The position numbers and the translations under genes are program-made. A DNA stretch of 64,000 bases from NCBI GenBank assembly GCA_021776335.1, contig JAJFGB010000001.1:365431-429430 (forward strand), given 5' to 3'. Below the pieces are notes generated by a model. It was not told the DNA's origin, made no database searches, and saw only the letters and a list, made by a program, of their open reading frames with translations. This DNA is from Hyphococcus sp. (GTDB lineage: Bacteria > Pseudomonadota > Alphaproteobacteria > Caulobacterales > Parvularculaceae). Of the stretch, positions 1-10,350 are shown in pieces; the first letter of the stretch is position 1; the number at the start of each line of letters is the position of its first letter.

Positions 1-1253
1 GTCGCGATCAAATAATTGGGCCCTGATCCGTCTTTTGCATTTGCAGCAACAGCCTCAGCAAGGGCGCATGATGAGCGCGAGAAATTCTCCTCAGCGCTGG
101 CGCCCGGGGCGGTGTCGAGTTTTAGCCCGATGCGATCGGCGAGGAGGTTTTGGACCTTTGCCGCATCGCCATATTTTCCCGCGCCGCGACTGGCTTCCAT
201 CAGGCCAAGTTGTGACCAAAGGAGGCCGGGCTTTTGTTCAACGGCGCCTGCGCAAACATTCGCTGCGCGTGGATAGTCCTCCTGAAAAATCAGATACCAG
301 CAAAGATCCGCAGCGACATACCAGGACGCAGGGTCAAGTTCGACGGACCGCGCCGATGCGGCAACGGCTTCCGCTACCCTTCCTTCCGCCGCGAGGGCTG
401 CCGCTGACCAGGAATGCGCCAGCGCGTAACTGGGCGCTCGCCGCCGGGCATGGTCGAAGTCCTGGCGGGCAGCGGCGATATCCCATCGATCGTAAAGAGC
501 GATAAAGCCGCGGGCCAATCGCGCATCGACCGCATTTGGATTGATCGCGAGTGATCGCATCGCCAGATCATTGGCGCGCGCATAACTTGAGGCAACGGGA
601 AAATCCGCAGAGCCGGCAAGAACGGCGATGTTCAATGCTGCACCGCTCAATGCCGCCGGCTCTTCGGGGGCAATATTCAAAGCGTTTTCAAAATGCGCGA
701 GACTTTCGGTCATGGCGTCTACATCGCCAAATTCCCGTTGGCTGCGTCCGCGCAGCACGAGATCCTGGGCCGTAGGATTTTCCGCTTTCAACAACCCGGT
801 GTCGGCGGGCGTCTGGAGCGTTTGGTAGGCCACGAATGTGAGGATAACAGCGCCAGCCGCCAATGCCGCGCCGATGGCCCAATGACGCGGAGTTTTCGCT
901 TCTATCGTCGTAACAGGAGGCAATAGTCGATAGCCGATTTTCGGTTCGGTCTTGATATAGATTGGGTCACGGGCGGATTCGCCGAGAGCCACACGCAGTT
1001 GTCCAATACAGGTATTGAGGCTCTGCTCGAACTCCACCGTTGCTTTGTCGCCCCACAGATCCCTTTGCAGCGCATCGCGTGTGACAATTTCCGGGGCCCG
1101 AACCAGTAGCGCTTCCAACAACCGCGCTGGTTGAGGGTTAAGGTCAATCTTTCGTCCTTTAAGCGAAAGCGCGCCGCGATGCGCGTCGAAGATAAAATCT
1201 CCGAATGAGAACCTGCGGTTATTCGTATTATTGTGAGGTTCTGTGTCCGACAT
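1..1253 (-). CDS. Winged-helix (CadC/OmpR-type) TPR transcriptional regulator, 3' end cut by window edge
   Basis: Reading leftward from an ATG at 1253, the frame stays open to base 1 (about 417 codons), so the C-terminus lies outside the window. Residues about 14-112 form a CadC/ToxR-like winged helix: the segment LNPQPARLLEALL is the typical effector-domain helix and KIGYRLL closes the wing. A hydrophobic stretch at about 125-145 should be a membrane anchor. The rest is Ala-rich helical repeats with TPR-like spacing (for example ALNIAPEEPAAL and SLAINPNAVDARLARG). Known relatives are one-component regulators that bind DNA while membrane-tethered. Its target is unknown; it is divergent from the isochorismatase-like gene at 1394, separated by 140 bases, which makes that gene a possible target. 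A second regulator of the same architecture lies at 33691. Confidence 0.85.
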   Translation of the reverse strand, partial: MSDTEPHNNTNNRRFSFGDFIFDAHRGALSLKGRKIDLNPQPARLLEALLVRAPEIVTRDALQRDLWGDKATVEFEQSLNTCIGQLRVALGESARDPIYIKTEPKIGYRLLPPVTTIEAKTPRHWAIGAALAAGAVILTFVAYQTLQTPADTGLLKAENPTAQDLVLRGRSQREFGDVDAMTESLAHFENALNIAPEEPAALSGAALNIAVLAGSADFPVASSYARANDLAMRSLAINPNAVDARLARGFIALYDRWDIAAARQDFDHARRRAPSYALAHSWSAAALAAEGRVAEAVAASARSVELDPASWYVAADLCWYLIFQEDYPRAANVCAGAVEQKPGLLWSQLGLMEASRGAGKYGDAAKVQNLLADRIGLKLDTAPGASAEENFSRSSCALAEAVAANAKDGSGPNYLIA

Positions 1254-1393
1254 AGTCAGTATTCAAATCTCGGTTCGACGGCGCGTGATATGCGGCTTAT
1301 GCCAGAAAAACAAATTGACGTCATGTGTGATTTACGCGCAAGCCGTATGATGAGGGGCCGATATGGCCAGAAACGATCACCGGAAACAAAATT

Positions 1394-1939
1394 ATGAGCG
1401 CCGCACTGATAATGATTGATTGGCAACAGGGCTTTGACGATCATGCCTATTGGGGCGGCAATCGCAACAATCCCGACGCTGAGGCAAATGCGCTGGCTTT
1501 ACTCGGCCATTGGCGCAGCCAAAAGCATCCTGTGTTTCACTGCATCCATGACAGCCGGGATCCGGACAGTCTGTTGCGGTTGGAAAAAACCGGGGGGAGG
1601 TTGATTGCCGGGTTTGAACCACAGGACGGCGAGCCGCTCATCGTCAAACATGTGAACAGCTGTTTTATTGGCACCGATCTGGAGGCGCGTCTTCACGCCG
1701 CCAATATCACCGATCTTGTTATCTGCGGCCTGACGACCAATCACTGCGTATCAACGACGACGCGCATGGCAGGTAATTTAGGCTTCAATGTGAAACTTGT
1801 TGGCGACGCCTGCGCGACTTTTGATCGGCGCGGGGCTGACGGGATGTTGTATGAGGCGCAGCTGGTCCATGACATTAGCCTCGCCAATATCCACAACGAG
1901 TTTTGTGTCGTGACGAATACCGAAGATGAAATTCAGTAG
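1394..1939 (+). CDS. Isochorismatase-like cysteine hydrolase
   Basis: This 181-residue protein has the compact Rossmann-like fold of the isochorismatase/nicotinamidase superfamily. The expected Asp-Lys-Cys triad is visible: D9 in [11 protein letters not shown]85 in [10 protein letters not shown] and C118 in [12 protein letters not shown]. The cis-peptide region before the cysteine and the [10 protein letters not shown] helix are also typical. The length is normal for the family. These enzymes hydrolyse amide, imide or vinyl-ether bonds of small metabolites; the substrate cannot be told from sequence, and nicotinamidase or isochorismatase proper would be over-calls. It stands alone, divergent from the regulator at 1-1253 and convergent with the gene ending at 1987. 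Confidence 0.85.
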   Translation: MSAALIMIDWQQGFDDHAYWGGNRNNPDAEANALALLGHWRSQKHPVFHCIHDSRDPDSLLRLEKTGGRLIAGFEPQDGEPLIVKHVNSCFIGTDLEARLHAANITDLVICGLTTNHCVSTTTRMAGNLGFNVKLVGDACATFDRRGADGMLYEAQLVHDISLANIHNEFCVVTNTEDEIQ

Positions 1940-1986
1940 GACTGAAGATTTAAGTTGAGGCGGCCAAACGCTTGCCAGCTACTGCG

Positions 1987-3138
1987 TTAGGGATTGCATT
2001 CGTCGCTTTTGTACCATTTGGAGCTCGGTTCTCCGTCAAGTGGTGCGGCCAAACCGGCGGCAATGAACTTTTCACCGACGGTTTGGCCATCGCTTAAGCG
2101 CAGATCACCGAGCGCCGAGGGTGGGTTTTGCACAAGTGTGTATTTCTTTGTGCTGTCGGGCGGTAGGAAAACAAGTTCAGTCACCGCCGAAGAAACGCTT
2201 TGTTTTTTTAGACCTCTGGCGAGCTTGCGCATGGCCCCATTGGTTTTACGGGTTACTCTGCACGCTCTATTGTTCTGAAGCCCACGACGTGAGACGAATT
2301 CATGTGGCGTCGTCGCATCGAGAAAAAACACCGCTTTTTCCACCGGCGCCAGGGGAATTGGTTCGGCGAGTGCAACGGTAATCTGCGTTTTTTCGTCCGT
2401 CAGTAACTCGATTGCGCCGCTCACCGCATAGGCGTCCTCAAAAGAAATTGGGTATTTGTCACGATTATAAGGCGCTTCTCTCGGAAACAAATCCGCCGCG
2501 TTAATCTGGTCTTCGCGCTGATTTTCAGCGGCAAGCAAATCCTGGAGCGCATAAGTTAATGCTGTCTGATCGCGGGCTACGGCAGGCTGCCATTCGCGAA
2601 TAGCTTTGCTGTTTTGTGTTGCGCTCTTTGCCGCCTTCGAGCGTTCCTCCGGTGTTGATTTTGGGTTGTTCATCGTTGCGACGGCACGGTTGTAGTCACT
2701 AATGGAACTATCGAGAAGGAATTGTGATGCGTTCAAACTTCCTTCTGCGCTCTCTGCAGCTTTCAGTATGGGGTAGTATTGATTTCCAATCGTATAGGCC
2801 GTCAGAAAACGTTTTTCGAGCTCCGGTGGACAAATGCCGTGATATTTAAATCCATAAGAACCATAAGCAAGCCCAAAGGTCGTTGAACAATAGATTGGCG
2901 TTGCACGTTCTTCGCCACGCCGATACGCATCGACATCAACCACAAATTTTTTCTTCTCACAATCTGATTTGCGATCTTCGAATGTCGCGGCGTTTCGGCC
3001 TTCCAGCAGATCACTGAATCCGAGCACGTCCCATTTTGCTGCCGCGCATTGTTTTTTATTCATGGCGACAGCAGCATTCGGCGCTAGCAAGCAGGCTATT
3101 AGGACGCATGCTGCTAAAGCATTTGATTGAACTGACAT
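1987..3138 (-). CDS. Exported DUF2799-domain protein
   Basis: The open frame extends upstream to 3246, but the ATG at 3138 has a GGGGA ribosome site and starts directly with a signal peptide (hydrophobic core AACVLIACLLAP, cleavage after AVA), so I start there, giving 383 residues. The first third matches the DUF2799 pattern: Cys, then W.VLGFSDLLEGR, then a Cys about 20 residues on, then a Tyr-x-Arg-Gly-Glu block, IYCSTTFGLAYGSYGF and GICPPELEKRFLTAY. DUF2799 proteins are small envelope lipoproteins of unknown function, and this one has an extra C-terminal half of about 200 residues that I do not recognise. No lipobox is evident, so it is probably periplasmic. It is convergent with the isochorismatase-like gene, 47 bases away. 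Confidence 0.7.
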   Translation of the reverse strand: MSVQSNALAACVLIACLLAPNAAVAMNKKQCAAAKWDVLGFSDLLEGRNAATFEDRKSDCEKKKFVVDVDAYRRGEERATPIYCSTTFGLAYGSYGFKYHGICPPELEKRFLTAYTIGNQYYPILKAAESAEGSLNASQFLLDSSISDYNRAVATMNNPKSTPEERSKAAKSATQNSKAIREWQPAVARDQTALTYALQDLLAAENQREDQINAADLFPREAPYNRDKYPISFEDAYAVSGAIELLTDEKTQITVALAEPIPLAPVEKAVFFLDATTPHEFVSRRGLQNNRACRVTRKTNGAMRKLARGLKKQSVSSAVTELVFLPPDSTKKYTLVQNPPSALGDLRLSDGQTVGEKFIAAGLAAPLDGEPSSKWYKSDECNP

Positions 3139-3356
3139 ATTTCCCCGCTTAACCCCACAAATCGTCGCACGCGCCATTGGCGCATGCCAGAAATTATAGA
3201 GCAGCTTCCCTTGTTGGCAAGCATTTGCCTTGAGGGCGGTGTTCACTATACTGGAAATAATACACTGCTGCTCAAATTCTGGTTGTATTTCTTGAGATAA
3301 AATATTGTATTAGACTGACAAAGAATGGCGTTGAAGGTGCGAAAAACTGTGTCGCG

Positions 3357-4229
3357 CTAATTGTCACCGTTCGTGTGAAACAACCATTGCGCGCCGTTCG
3401 TGAAGCCGATGGGGAATGTCGTCACGTGAAGGGCGCCTTCGACGATATCATCTTTCAATCTTAAACTCGGGTAGTTCCGTGCGCGCAGGCGGCGCACAAA
3501 TTCAACCTGATCGCCGACCATGTCATTGCGCATGCCATTGCCTTTTCGCTCCATTGAGCCGACGGCGAAATAGACATTTGCAGTGAGATCATCATGGGCA
3601 GCGGCGTATCGCGCCTCGAGGTCGAAGATCTCATTGTCATTGAACCAGAGTGACGGGCTGGTCAGGATATAGTTTTTAAAAAGATCGGGCCGCGTTAAGA
3701 CTACCCAGGCGCCAAACGACCCGCCAAGGGACTGCCCGGCGAGCGTCCGGTTGGCAGGGTCCGCTCGATATTCCTCTTCGATGAGTGCGAAAACTTCCTG
3801 TTCAAGAAAGGTGAGATAAGCAGGCCCGCCGCCGGTTTCATATTTTTTCCAGCTCGCATCGCGGCTCGGCGTTAAATCCCGCACGCGGCTATCCATTCCC
3901 TTTTCACCTTGGGCAAACGAAATACCGACGAGAATGGCGGGCTCAAATGCGCCGGTGTTCATGGGCAGATGCGTGATCCCGGACGCAACCTGAAACGTAT
4001 AAGGTCCGTCATTGAGATAAATCACTGGATAGATTTTGTCGGCGTTTTCCGGCGACGCATAACCCGGTGGTGTTTTCACATAAATTTCATAGCTGCGATC
4101 AAGCGTGGCTGATGTGATCTGGTGAACCGCGGAGCGGGGGATTTCAAAACCCTCCGGACGCACGCCGTCATCAGCCCATGCGACCGATGATAAAACCATC
4201 CACGCCAAAATTAAAATATGCGGTTTCAT
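3357..4229 (-). CDS. Exported alpha/beta-hydrolase esterase (Fes/IroE-like putative esterase family)
   Basis: The frame is open to 4439, but the ATG at 4229 has an AAGGGCG ribosome site and begins a signal peptide (MKPHILILAWMVLSSVAWA), giving 290 residues. The sequence follows the bacterial putative-esterase family (esterase D, enterochelin esterase, IroE): RSYEIYVKTPPGY, YPVIYLNDG, and the nucleophile elbow GQSLGG with Ser167. His268 near the C-terminus (EGALHVTTFP) is the likely catalytic base. The family cleaves esters such as siderophore trilactones or acyl esters; the substrate here is not determined, and no siderophore genes adjoin it. It is divergent from the GNAT gene, 92 bases apart. 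Confidence 0.8.
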   Translation of the reverse strand: MKPHILILAWMVLSSVAWADDGVRPEGFEIPRSAVHQITSATLDRSYEIYVKTPPGYASPENADKIYPVIYLNDGPYTFQVASGITHLPMNTGAFEPAILVGISFAQGEKGMDSRVRDLTPSRDASWKKYETGGGPAYLTFLEQEVFALIEEEYRADPANRTLAGQSLGGSFGAWVVLTRPDLFKNYILTSPSLWFNDNEIFDLEARYAAAHDDLTANVYFAVGSMERKGNGMRNDMVGDQVEFVRRLRARNYPSLRLKDDIVEGALHVTTFPIGFTNGAQWLFHTNGDN

Positions 4230-4321
4230 ATTGACGCCCTTCAACAATACCAAGACCTGTGGTTTGTTGTCAGAATTCGGGCGTTTGCTCCAGCCGTAAA
4301 ATCCGTGATTTTCAGAATGTA

Positions 4322-4783
4322 ATGTTGAAAACCAGACACCTAAATCCCGCAGACATTGATCTGATCTGCGATCACCGTGCCAATATGTTCCTTGAGGCCG
4401 GGAAAGACGCTGATGCCGCATCAGCAATGGCGCCGCCATTTAGAAATTGGCTGCAAGGCCATCTGGCAGCCGAAACCTATTTTGGTTTTATCACTGAAGA
4501 GGATGGCAAACCCGCCGGGTCAGTCGGACTGATGTCGATTGACTGGCCGCCGCATCCTGAACATCCCGATGAGGCGCATCGCGGTTATGTCCTTAATCTC
4601 TATATCGAAAAACCGTACCGGAAGCAGGGCCTTGCCAGCATGCTGATGAAAAAATCAGAAGATGAATTTCGCCGCCGCAATATCAGCTATCTGATCCTGC
4701 ACCCCACAGCCATGGCGCGCCCATTATATGAAAGCATGGGGTGGCAAATATCCGGTGAAATGATCAAAAAACTGGTGCGCTAG
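4322..4783 (+). CDS. GNAT-family N-acetyltransferase
   Basis: The open frame begins at 4259, but the first ATG consistent with the family is at 4322, giving 153 residues. The acetyl-CoA binding segment is clear: LNLYIEKPYRKQGLASMLM carries the R/Q-x-x-G-x-A loop of motif A, followed by the helix KKSEDEFRR and the strand SYLILHPT, ending in the LYESMGW motif common in GNAT enzymes. The substrate is unknown. The gene is monocistronic, divergent from the esterase gene. The ribosome site is weak, so the start is the least certain part. Confidence 0.8.
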   Translation: MLKTRHLNPADIDLICDHRANMFLEAGKDADAASAMAPPFRNWLQGHLAAETYFGFITEEDGKPAGSVGLMSIDWPPHPEHPDEAHRGYVLNLYIEKPYRKQGLASMLMKKSEDEFRRRNISYLILHPTAMARPLYESMGWQISGEMIKKLVR

Positions 4784-4894
4784 AACAATATGAAAAGAGC
4801 ATACCGTCAAAACATCGCTGAGTGCAATTTGACCAAAATCGACACCTTGCCCGGAAGTTGATAGGGTGCACGGGCGCTGAATCGGGGATTCGCG

Positions 4895-7800
4895 ATGCCG
4901 GGATATGCACAAAATCATCACTGCACAGCATTTTTGCGCTGTGCCGTGCAGTTTGCCCAAAATGCACGCCATTTTTTTCTTTTATTGTTGCTTGCAGTCA
5001 TAACGGCGAATAGCGGCGCCAATGCCCAAACGGATCAGACGCAATATGTTCCGATCAAAGGACCGCCAAGCCCGTTGGAGTGGCAGGCAAATCCCGGGTT
5101 GTTTCTTGAAGGCAACTGGATTGTTGAATGGCAGGGCCATCCGAAATTCACGACCGCAAGAGTCTGGATGTCAAAGGGCTTGGTCCATGACATTCCCTGC
5201 GGCACGTCAGGCTTCTATGAAAATTGCCGGGATCCAAATGCAGCGTTGACTTCGTCGGGCGTGCGGCCGGGCATCCCCGCCATTGACGGCGTCATCGGCC
5301 CGGTTGGTCACTCGGTTTATGTCCTTAATGCTGGCCGAAATAATTTTCAGGTCAGACATGGCGCTGACACTGTCTCGACATTGCGGCGTTCCGGTGGGTC
5401 GGCTCAATTGATCGAAGGGACCTGGACAAACAATGATGGCGAGGCCGGAAAGGAAACCTGGCGCCGCGCAGCATCAACTGTCGCCCGTGTCGAATGCCGA
5501 AGAGGCGGGACTGAAGGTGTCAAAAATGCGAACGGAATTTGTGCCGTCACCGTTCCGTCCTATCCCGGAAAAAGCGCCGTGCGCGGCAACCTCCCGTCAG
5601 TGGCGATCGATGTGTTCGGGGCCAATCTTTATGGCGTCGGGCCGTTGCCGGTCTTTATTGATACGCAGGGACTGAAGCTGGAGATTGGCGCCTTTTGTTA
5701 TCTTTTTGACAATCCTTCCCATCAAGGCCCGGGCTATGGTTGCTACTCATGGGGCGCGCCGGGCGGCGGCTATGGTGAAATTATCGGTGTACGGGCGGTT
5801 ATCAATGTTGCTTATGGCGCGACGCCTGGCCTGAAAGAATTCACGATTGGCGGTCAAAAAGTTTCGTTTGAACTATTGCTGCCAACTTTGCCGGATGAAC
5901 TGGCGGTAAAGGAGAAAGTAAATCTCTACGCCAACGGTAATTTGCCGGTAGAATCCCTTCGCGATCCATTCACTTCCAGACTTCCAGCAACGTCGACAAC
6001 GAAGATTTTCCATATCGGAAATTCCGGGGAAGCCACGGCCTCAAATATCAGCATTTTAATATCGAGTAAGAAATCACTGTGCCCTTATGACGCCGGATGT
6101 GAAGGCCAAACAGACGGACTGTTGGATCGCACATCAATTTGCACTTCCAGTTGGACAAATGGCGGCGTGGAGGAAAGTTGCACGCCATGCCAGCTGCAGA
6201 GTGTGAATACCCAAGGCGATTTCAACGCTCAAATAAATTGTCCGGGATCCCGCATCGTTCGTGGTGACGGTGTGCGGGTGAATATTGCGTTTGATCCAAA
6301 ACCCAAAACTGGTGTGGCGCCAGACATTACTGATCACGATGCCTGTCTCGCCGCGCCCTTGCTTGATATTTTTGTTAAGGCGGATGAAGAAGACACAGAC
6401 GAGAGCGATAATCACACGAAGATTGCGCTCGAGATCGGACGCCCAAAAATTGAAGCGCTGCGGTTTCTCAGGGCGCGAGACGACAAGATGAGCCCCGACA
6501 CGGCATCTTCGGTTACAGAGATATTTGCCGGCGAAGAAGTAATCATCGAGGCGCGTCTCAATAAACCACTATGTGAACACGATCTTACCCCTGGCGAAAC
6601 ATCCTTTGAAACAAACGGGTTAAAAGAAGCAACAGCCTTGGTTGGAGTGAAGGTGAGTGAGGAGCTTCTGGCGACACGTGATATAGGGCATTTAGATAAC
6701 ATCGCACTTGCGGCCGTTCAAAGCTCGGATCACTATTTCCGCTCCGCTGCGATCAATCCCGCAATCTATTATACATCCGTCACCAAAATCGGTGATCCAT
6801 TTACCGCGAGTATGGGCGATCAATCGTCGGCGCTGACCATCAAACCGTATGCGGGCAAGTCGGAACTTACATTGACGGCGCTTGACGATTTTGACCGCTT
6901 GCTGCCTGACCGACAGATCCGAAGTGACGGGCAAATTCGAATCGATTTTAAGTTTGTGGATGGAAAGGGGCCGACGCCCGATCACGATAGCATCGATGTC
7001 AGTTTCGACGGCCTGTATGTTGTCAATTCTGACAATTATCACCTGCAAACGTCGCAAAACCTTGTGTTGAACAAAATTGCGCCGGGACATTATCAGCTTG
7101 ACTGGCGCAATAGATTGGAACTGCGTGGCGGCACTGTTGACGCGCATTGGAAGACCTTTTCAGTAGACCACCTTTATGCGCGGCCTTTTTACGACGGGCG
7201 CGAAAGATTGAATGTCGTAGCGCCGGGACTTGAGGCGACCCTGAAACTTGTGCCAGCGGAAGATGCCGCGAAGGCGTTGGCGCCAGGGCGCGACGTAGAG
7301 ATTGGATCGCGGGTTCGGTTTGAACTTGACGGGCAAAATGACATTGATCTTCCGGTCAGCTATAAAATTGATGTTGCTGCGCGTGATCGCACCGGAAAGA
7401 TTCGCAATCTAACAACGCAATTTGAAATCATTCCCGATGTGGACTCCGCCGTCGATGGGACGCCCTATGTCGCCTATTCCGATAGTTTTATTCTGGGGCC
7501 CGGCGGTCCGTTTCCGAATCTGAAACCTGGTGAGAAAATCAAAGGCCGTGTCGTTGGCCATGGGCGTAATTCTGCCTGGTATGATATTGCGGGCTCCAAG
7601 GCTGTGGCGCGATCGATTGAGATTTTACCCAATGGCAGCGCCAGAGACAAAACCGCAAACATCATTCGCATTGGTGAGACGTTCCAGGTCAAACTCACCT
7701 ATGACGCGGATAACGCGCCGGGCGCATCTGTTTTAAGAGCCCGGCTTATCCGGGAAACCAAAGGCCGGGCGGCTGCGGAAAGCGCAGTTTTGTTGACCGC

Positions 7801-10159
7801 CGAGAAAGAAACGCCGCACATCTATCTTTCAAATGTACGATCGGCCGTGCCGGACGCGTTTTATGGGAAACTTGAGCCGGGCGATGTGATCAAGGCGGTT
7901 TTCGAACCGCAGTCTGCAAACCTCATCGATAAAAAAGCTGCTGGGATCGAAGGGCGTGCTTATGTGGATGCGCCTGAACCGGTTGTTCGTTCTCTTGTAC
8001 TTGACACAGGCGCCGGGGGAGGCGCGCGCGACATCACAACGGACGGCGTCTTTAAGGCCAACGTAATTTTTGAGACGCCGCCCTTTGATGGTCCCGGACT
8101 GATCGAGTTACGCGTCGTCAGAAACGGTGCGCCGATCACAAATGCCGCTGCTGAACTCTCCTGGGAAAACTATCTGGATGATATTGCCGCGAGCGATGCG
8201 ATGACCATGGGCAGCGGCAGTCCTTTGGGACGATTGGAAGCCGGCGACCGGATTGAGGCGCGCTATGGTGATGGCGCCTGGGCGCCGATGCCGACAGCGG
8301 CCCTCAATGTCACCGGGGCTGCCGGCAAGGTCTCAAAGATCAGTTTTTTCGTTGACGGCGAAGTGGTTTCAGAATTTACCGCGGATGACATGCCGATTAT
8401 TGAAGTTGAGTTTGAGGCGCCGCCTAAGGGGCGAGCGGGCGGGGTGAAACTTACAACAGACAGTAATTTCAGCGATCCGTTTTTTGATGGCGACAGAAAC
8501 CAAAGTCGCGTGATGTCTCTTTCTGCTGTGCGCGGTGCGCCCGTTCGCTTTAGAACCCGTGCGTTAAAACTCGAAGGCGCTGTGCAGTCGACGGCTAAGC
8601 GATCTTTGGGCGGTTATCCCGACTTCCGTGTGATTCCCGGTTACAGAATTGAAGCGAGCATAAGCGGCGTCACAGCAGAGGTGGAGATTGCCGCACCGGA
8701 TGCAAAATCCGGTGAAGCAACATTAACGGTGAATGCCTTTGACGTTGCTGGTCGAATGGCGCGTGTGCGTATCGTTGCAGAAAACAACAACACCGGTCGC
8801 GAATATAACTTCGTGCCGGGCGCGTCGATTAATTTAGAGGCGGGGACATATGCTATCGACGTCAAATATCCTGTGCCCTACAAGACCGCGCTTACCTTAA
8901 CCGCCGGTGACGAGCAGGTTCACGACATTCCAAAACCCGATATTGGCGGGCTTCGTGTTGACATGCGCGATGGGGCCAACAAACGGCGAACGCCGGGTCA
9001 TATTTACGCCTGGCTGAAGAGCGGCGGCCCGAAAGGCTGGAGCGACAGCGGTGTAGCGTCTCGCGCAAATGAAATAATATTGCCGCGCGGAACCTATGAT
9101 ATAGACGTTGGTATAGGTGAAAAATCGGACCGGCGCTTTTCAAATATTCAAATAAGCGGCGGTCAAACGACTGATCTCAGCATCGGCCACAGGCAGGGGA
9201 AACTCAAAGTCGGTCTCGTCGACGCTGACAATGCGCCCATGAGTAAAGAGTTTACCGTTTCGGGCGCCGAGGGCGTAACCTCCGGCGCCTTTTCCGATGT
9301 ACCGTCAGGTTTGCAGGACGTCATCGTCAATTCGCCGTTTAAGCCGGTCATCAAAGACCTCAATATTATTGCCGCTAAAGAAAACACGACGTCGCTGAAG
9401 CTTGGCCGTCTCGATATTATCGGTTTTAGCGGCGCTTCAGCAAAACCGGCGAAAGTTGGCGTGGTTGTTGAGCGTCTGGACAAAATCGGCGCGCAGGAAA
9501 AAAGCTGGAGCGGTTATTCAGAGAAAGTGGACGTCCCCGCTGGCAATTATCGGGTTACGTTTTCCGATGTGAAGGAGACGCAGGCTGTCAGCGTTGCCGC
9601 TGGTCAAACGGTACCCGTGACCCAGCAACACGGGAAAGGGCGCGTGGTCCTTAAGCCTGGCCCGGGCATGGCGTCAAAAGTTAGCGCAAATTCTCATGGC
9701 TACTATTTTATCATTCGTCAAAACGGCAAACAAATTAAGTCCTATCGCTCAAATCACAGCTTTGATTTTGATCCCGTTGACCTTGAACCGGGGCTCTATG
9801 AGTTTCAGTTGATTGACGCGCGCATATGGGGCCCGGAAACCCCTTTTGCGATGACGCAAGAAATAAAGTCGCGCATGAAGAACACGGTCGTTATTGACAA
9901 TTATGGCAGCGCGGCAATTTCTGTTCCCGCCTCAACAGTTAAGCGGCGTCAACGGGATCTGGAAATTCGAAAACTCGGCGACAAACAATTTCGATTGATC
10001 CGGCGTCTTTATTATCCGGCACAGAAGACGGCAGACACATTCCATCTGCCGCCCGGGAAATATCAGTTACGGCGCAATGGATATAAAGAAGGCGTGACCT
10101 GGCAAAAGACAATCGATATCGTCAAAGGACAGGCGACGCCGGTAATTTTGCCGGATTAG
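4895..10159 (+). CDS. Giant exported beta-sandwich-repeat protein of unknown function (1754 aa)
   Basis: The start at 4895 has a CGGGGA ribosome site. A long signal peptide with an Arg-containing n-region and a Leu-rich core at 28-36 should be cleaved after GANA (residue about 44), so the mature protein is outside the cytoplasm. The N-terminal 600 residues are Cys-rich (about 14 Cys), suggesting disulphides. Around 905-1240 I see three diverged copies of an Ig-like unit of about 115-125 residues, each opening with a pattern like RSIEILPNG or RSLVLDTGA and a central F.VKLTYD / FKANVIFET / IEVEFEAPP strand. From about 1290 to the end, short units with the signature LEAGTY, LPRGTYDI, VPAGNYRV, LEPGLYEF and LPPGKYQL recur, typical of carboxypeptidase-regulatory or PEGA-like beta-sandwiches. 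No catalytic domain, von Willebrand A domain, autotransporter barrel or membrane anchor was recognised. Function unknown. Confidence 0.8.
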   Translation: MPGYAQNHHCTAFLRCAVQFAQNARHFFLLLLLAVITANSGANAQTDQTQYVPIKGPPSPLEWQANPGLFLEGNWIVEWQGHPKFTTARVWMSKGLVHDIPCGTSGFYENCRDPNAALTSSGVRPGIPAIDGVIGPVGHSVYVLNAGRNNFQVRHGADTVSTLRRSGGSAQLIEGTWTNNDGEAGKETWRRAASTVARVECRRGGTEGVKNANGICAVTVPSYPGKSAVRGNLPSVAIDVFGANLYGVGPLPVFIDTQGLKLEIGAFCYLFDNPSHQGPGYGCYSWGAPGGGYGEIIGVRAVINVAYGATPGLKEFTIGGQKVSFELLLPTLPDELAVKEKVNLYANGNLPVESLRDPFTSRLPATSTTKIFHIGNSGEATASNISILISSKKSLCPYDAGCEGQTDGLLDRTSICTSSWTNGGVEESCTPCQLQSVNTQGDFNAQINCPGSRIVRGDGVRVNIAFDPKPKTGVAPDITDHDACLAAPLLDIFVKADEEDTDESDNHTKIALEIGRPKIEALRFLRARDDKMSPDTASSVTEIFAGEEVIIEARLNKPLCEHDLTPGETSFETNGLKEATALVGVKVSEELLATRDIGHLDNIALAAVQSSDHYFRSAAINPAIYYTSVTKIGDPFTASMGDQSSALTIKPYAGKSELTLTALDDFDRLLPDRQIRSDGQIRIDFKFVDGKGPTPDHDSIDVSFDGLYVVNSDNYHLQTSQNLVLNKIAPGHYQLDWRNRLELRGGTVDAHWKTFSVDHLYARPFYDGRERLNVVAPGLEATLKLVPAEDAAKALAPGRDVEIGSRVRFELDGQNDIDLPVSYKIDVAARDRTGKIRNLTTQFEIIPDVDSAVDGTPYVAYSDSFILGPGGPFPNLKPGEKIKGRVVGHGRNSAWYDIAGSKAVARSIEILPNGSARDKTANIIRIGETFQVKLTYDADNAPGASVLRARLIRETKGRAAAESAVLLTAEKETPHIYLSNVRSAVPDAFYGKLEPGDVIKAVFEPQSANLIDKKAAGIEGRAYVDAPEPVVRSLVLDTGAGGGARDITTDGVFKANVIFETPPFDGPGLIELRVVRNGAPITNAAAELSWENYLDDIAASDAMTMGSGSPLGRLEAGDRIEARYGDGAWAPMPTAALNVTGAAGKVSKISFFVDGEVVSEFTADDMPIIEVEFEAPPKGRAGGVKLTTDSNFSDPFFDGDRNQSRVMSLSAVRGAPVRFRTRALKLEGAVQSTAKRSLGGYPDFRVIPGYRIEASISGVTAEVEIAAPDAKSGEATLTVNAFDVAGRMARVRIVAENNNTGREYNFVPGASINLEAGTYAIDVKYPVPYKTALTLTAGDEQVHDIPKPDIGGLRVDMRDGANKRRTPGHIYAWLKSGGPKGWSDSGVASRANEIILPRGTYDIDVGIGEKSDRRFSNIQISGGQTTDLSIGHRQGKLKVGLVDADNAPMSKEFTVSGAEGVTSGAFSDVPSGLQDVIVNSPFKPVIKDLNIIAAKENTTSLKLGRLDIIGFSGASAKPAKVGVVVERLDKIGAQEKSWSGYSEKVDVPAGNYRVTFSDVKETQAVSVAAGQTVPVTQQHGKGRVVLKPGPGMASKVSANSHGYYFIIRQNGKQIKSYRSNHSFDFDPVDLEPGLYEFQLIDARIWGPETPFAMTQEIKSRMKNTVVIDNYGSAAISVPASTVKRRQRDLEIRKLGDKQFRLIRRLYYPAQKTADTFHLPPGKYQLRRNGYKEGVTWQKTIDIVKGQATPVILPD

Positions 10160-10350
10160 CGCCTGGTTGCTTTAAAGCGGGGCCTATCTGCCTTCAGCCA
10201 TTGTCATTATCGCTCCAAGGCGGTTCCCGGCGCGCAACCCCTGTGATTAAGCCGTAGTCAATTCCATCTTTTGCATCAGATAAAATAAATTCAGTTTTTT
10301 ACTGAGGACCCACAGGCCTCATTCGTCTCTCCGTTATGGCAATCCTGCGG

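Noticed and set aside
35-505. Open frame of 156 codons on the plus strand
   Set aside because: It lies antisense to the winged-helix/TPR regulator, whose frame is open across the whole region and encodes clear domain patterns.
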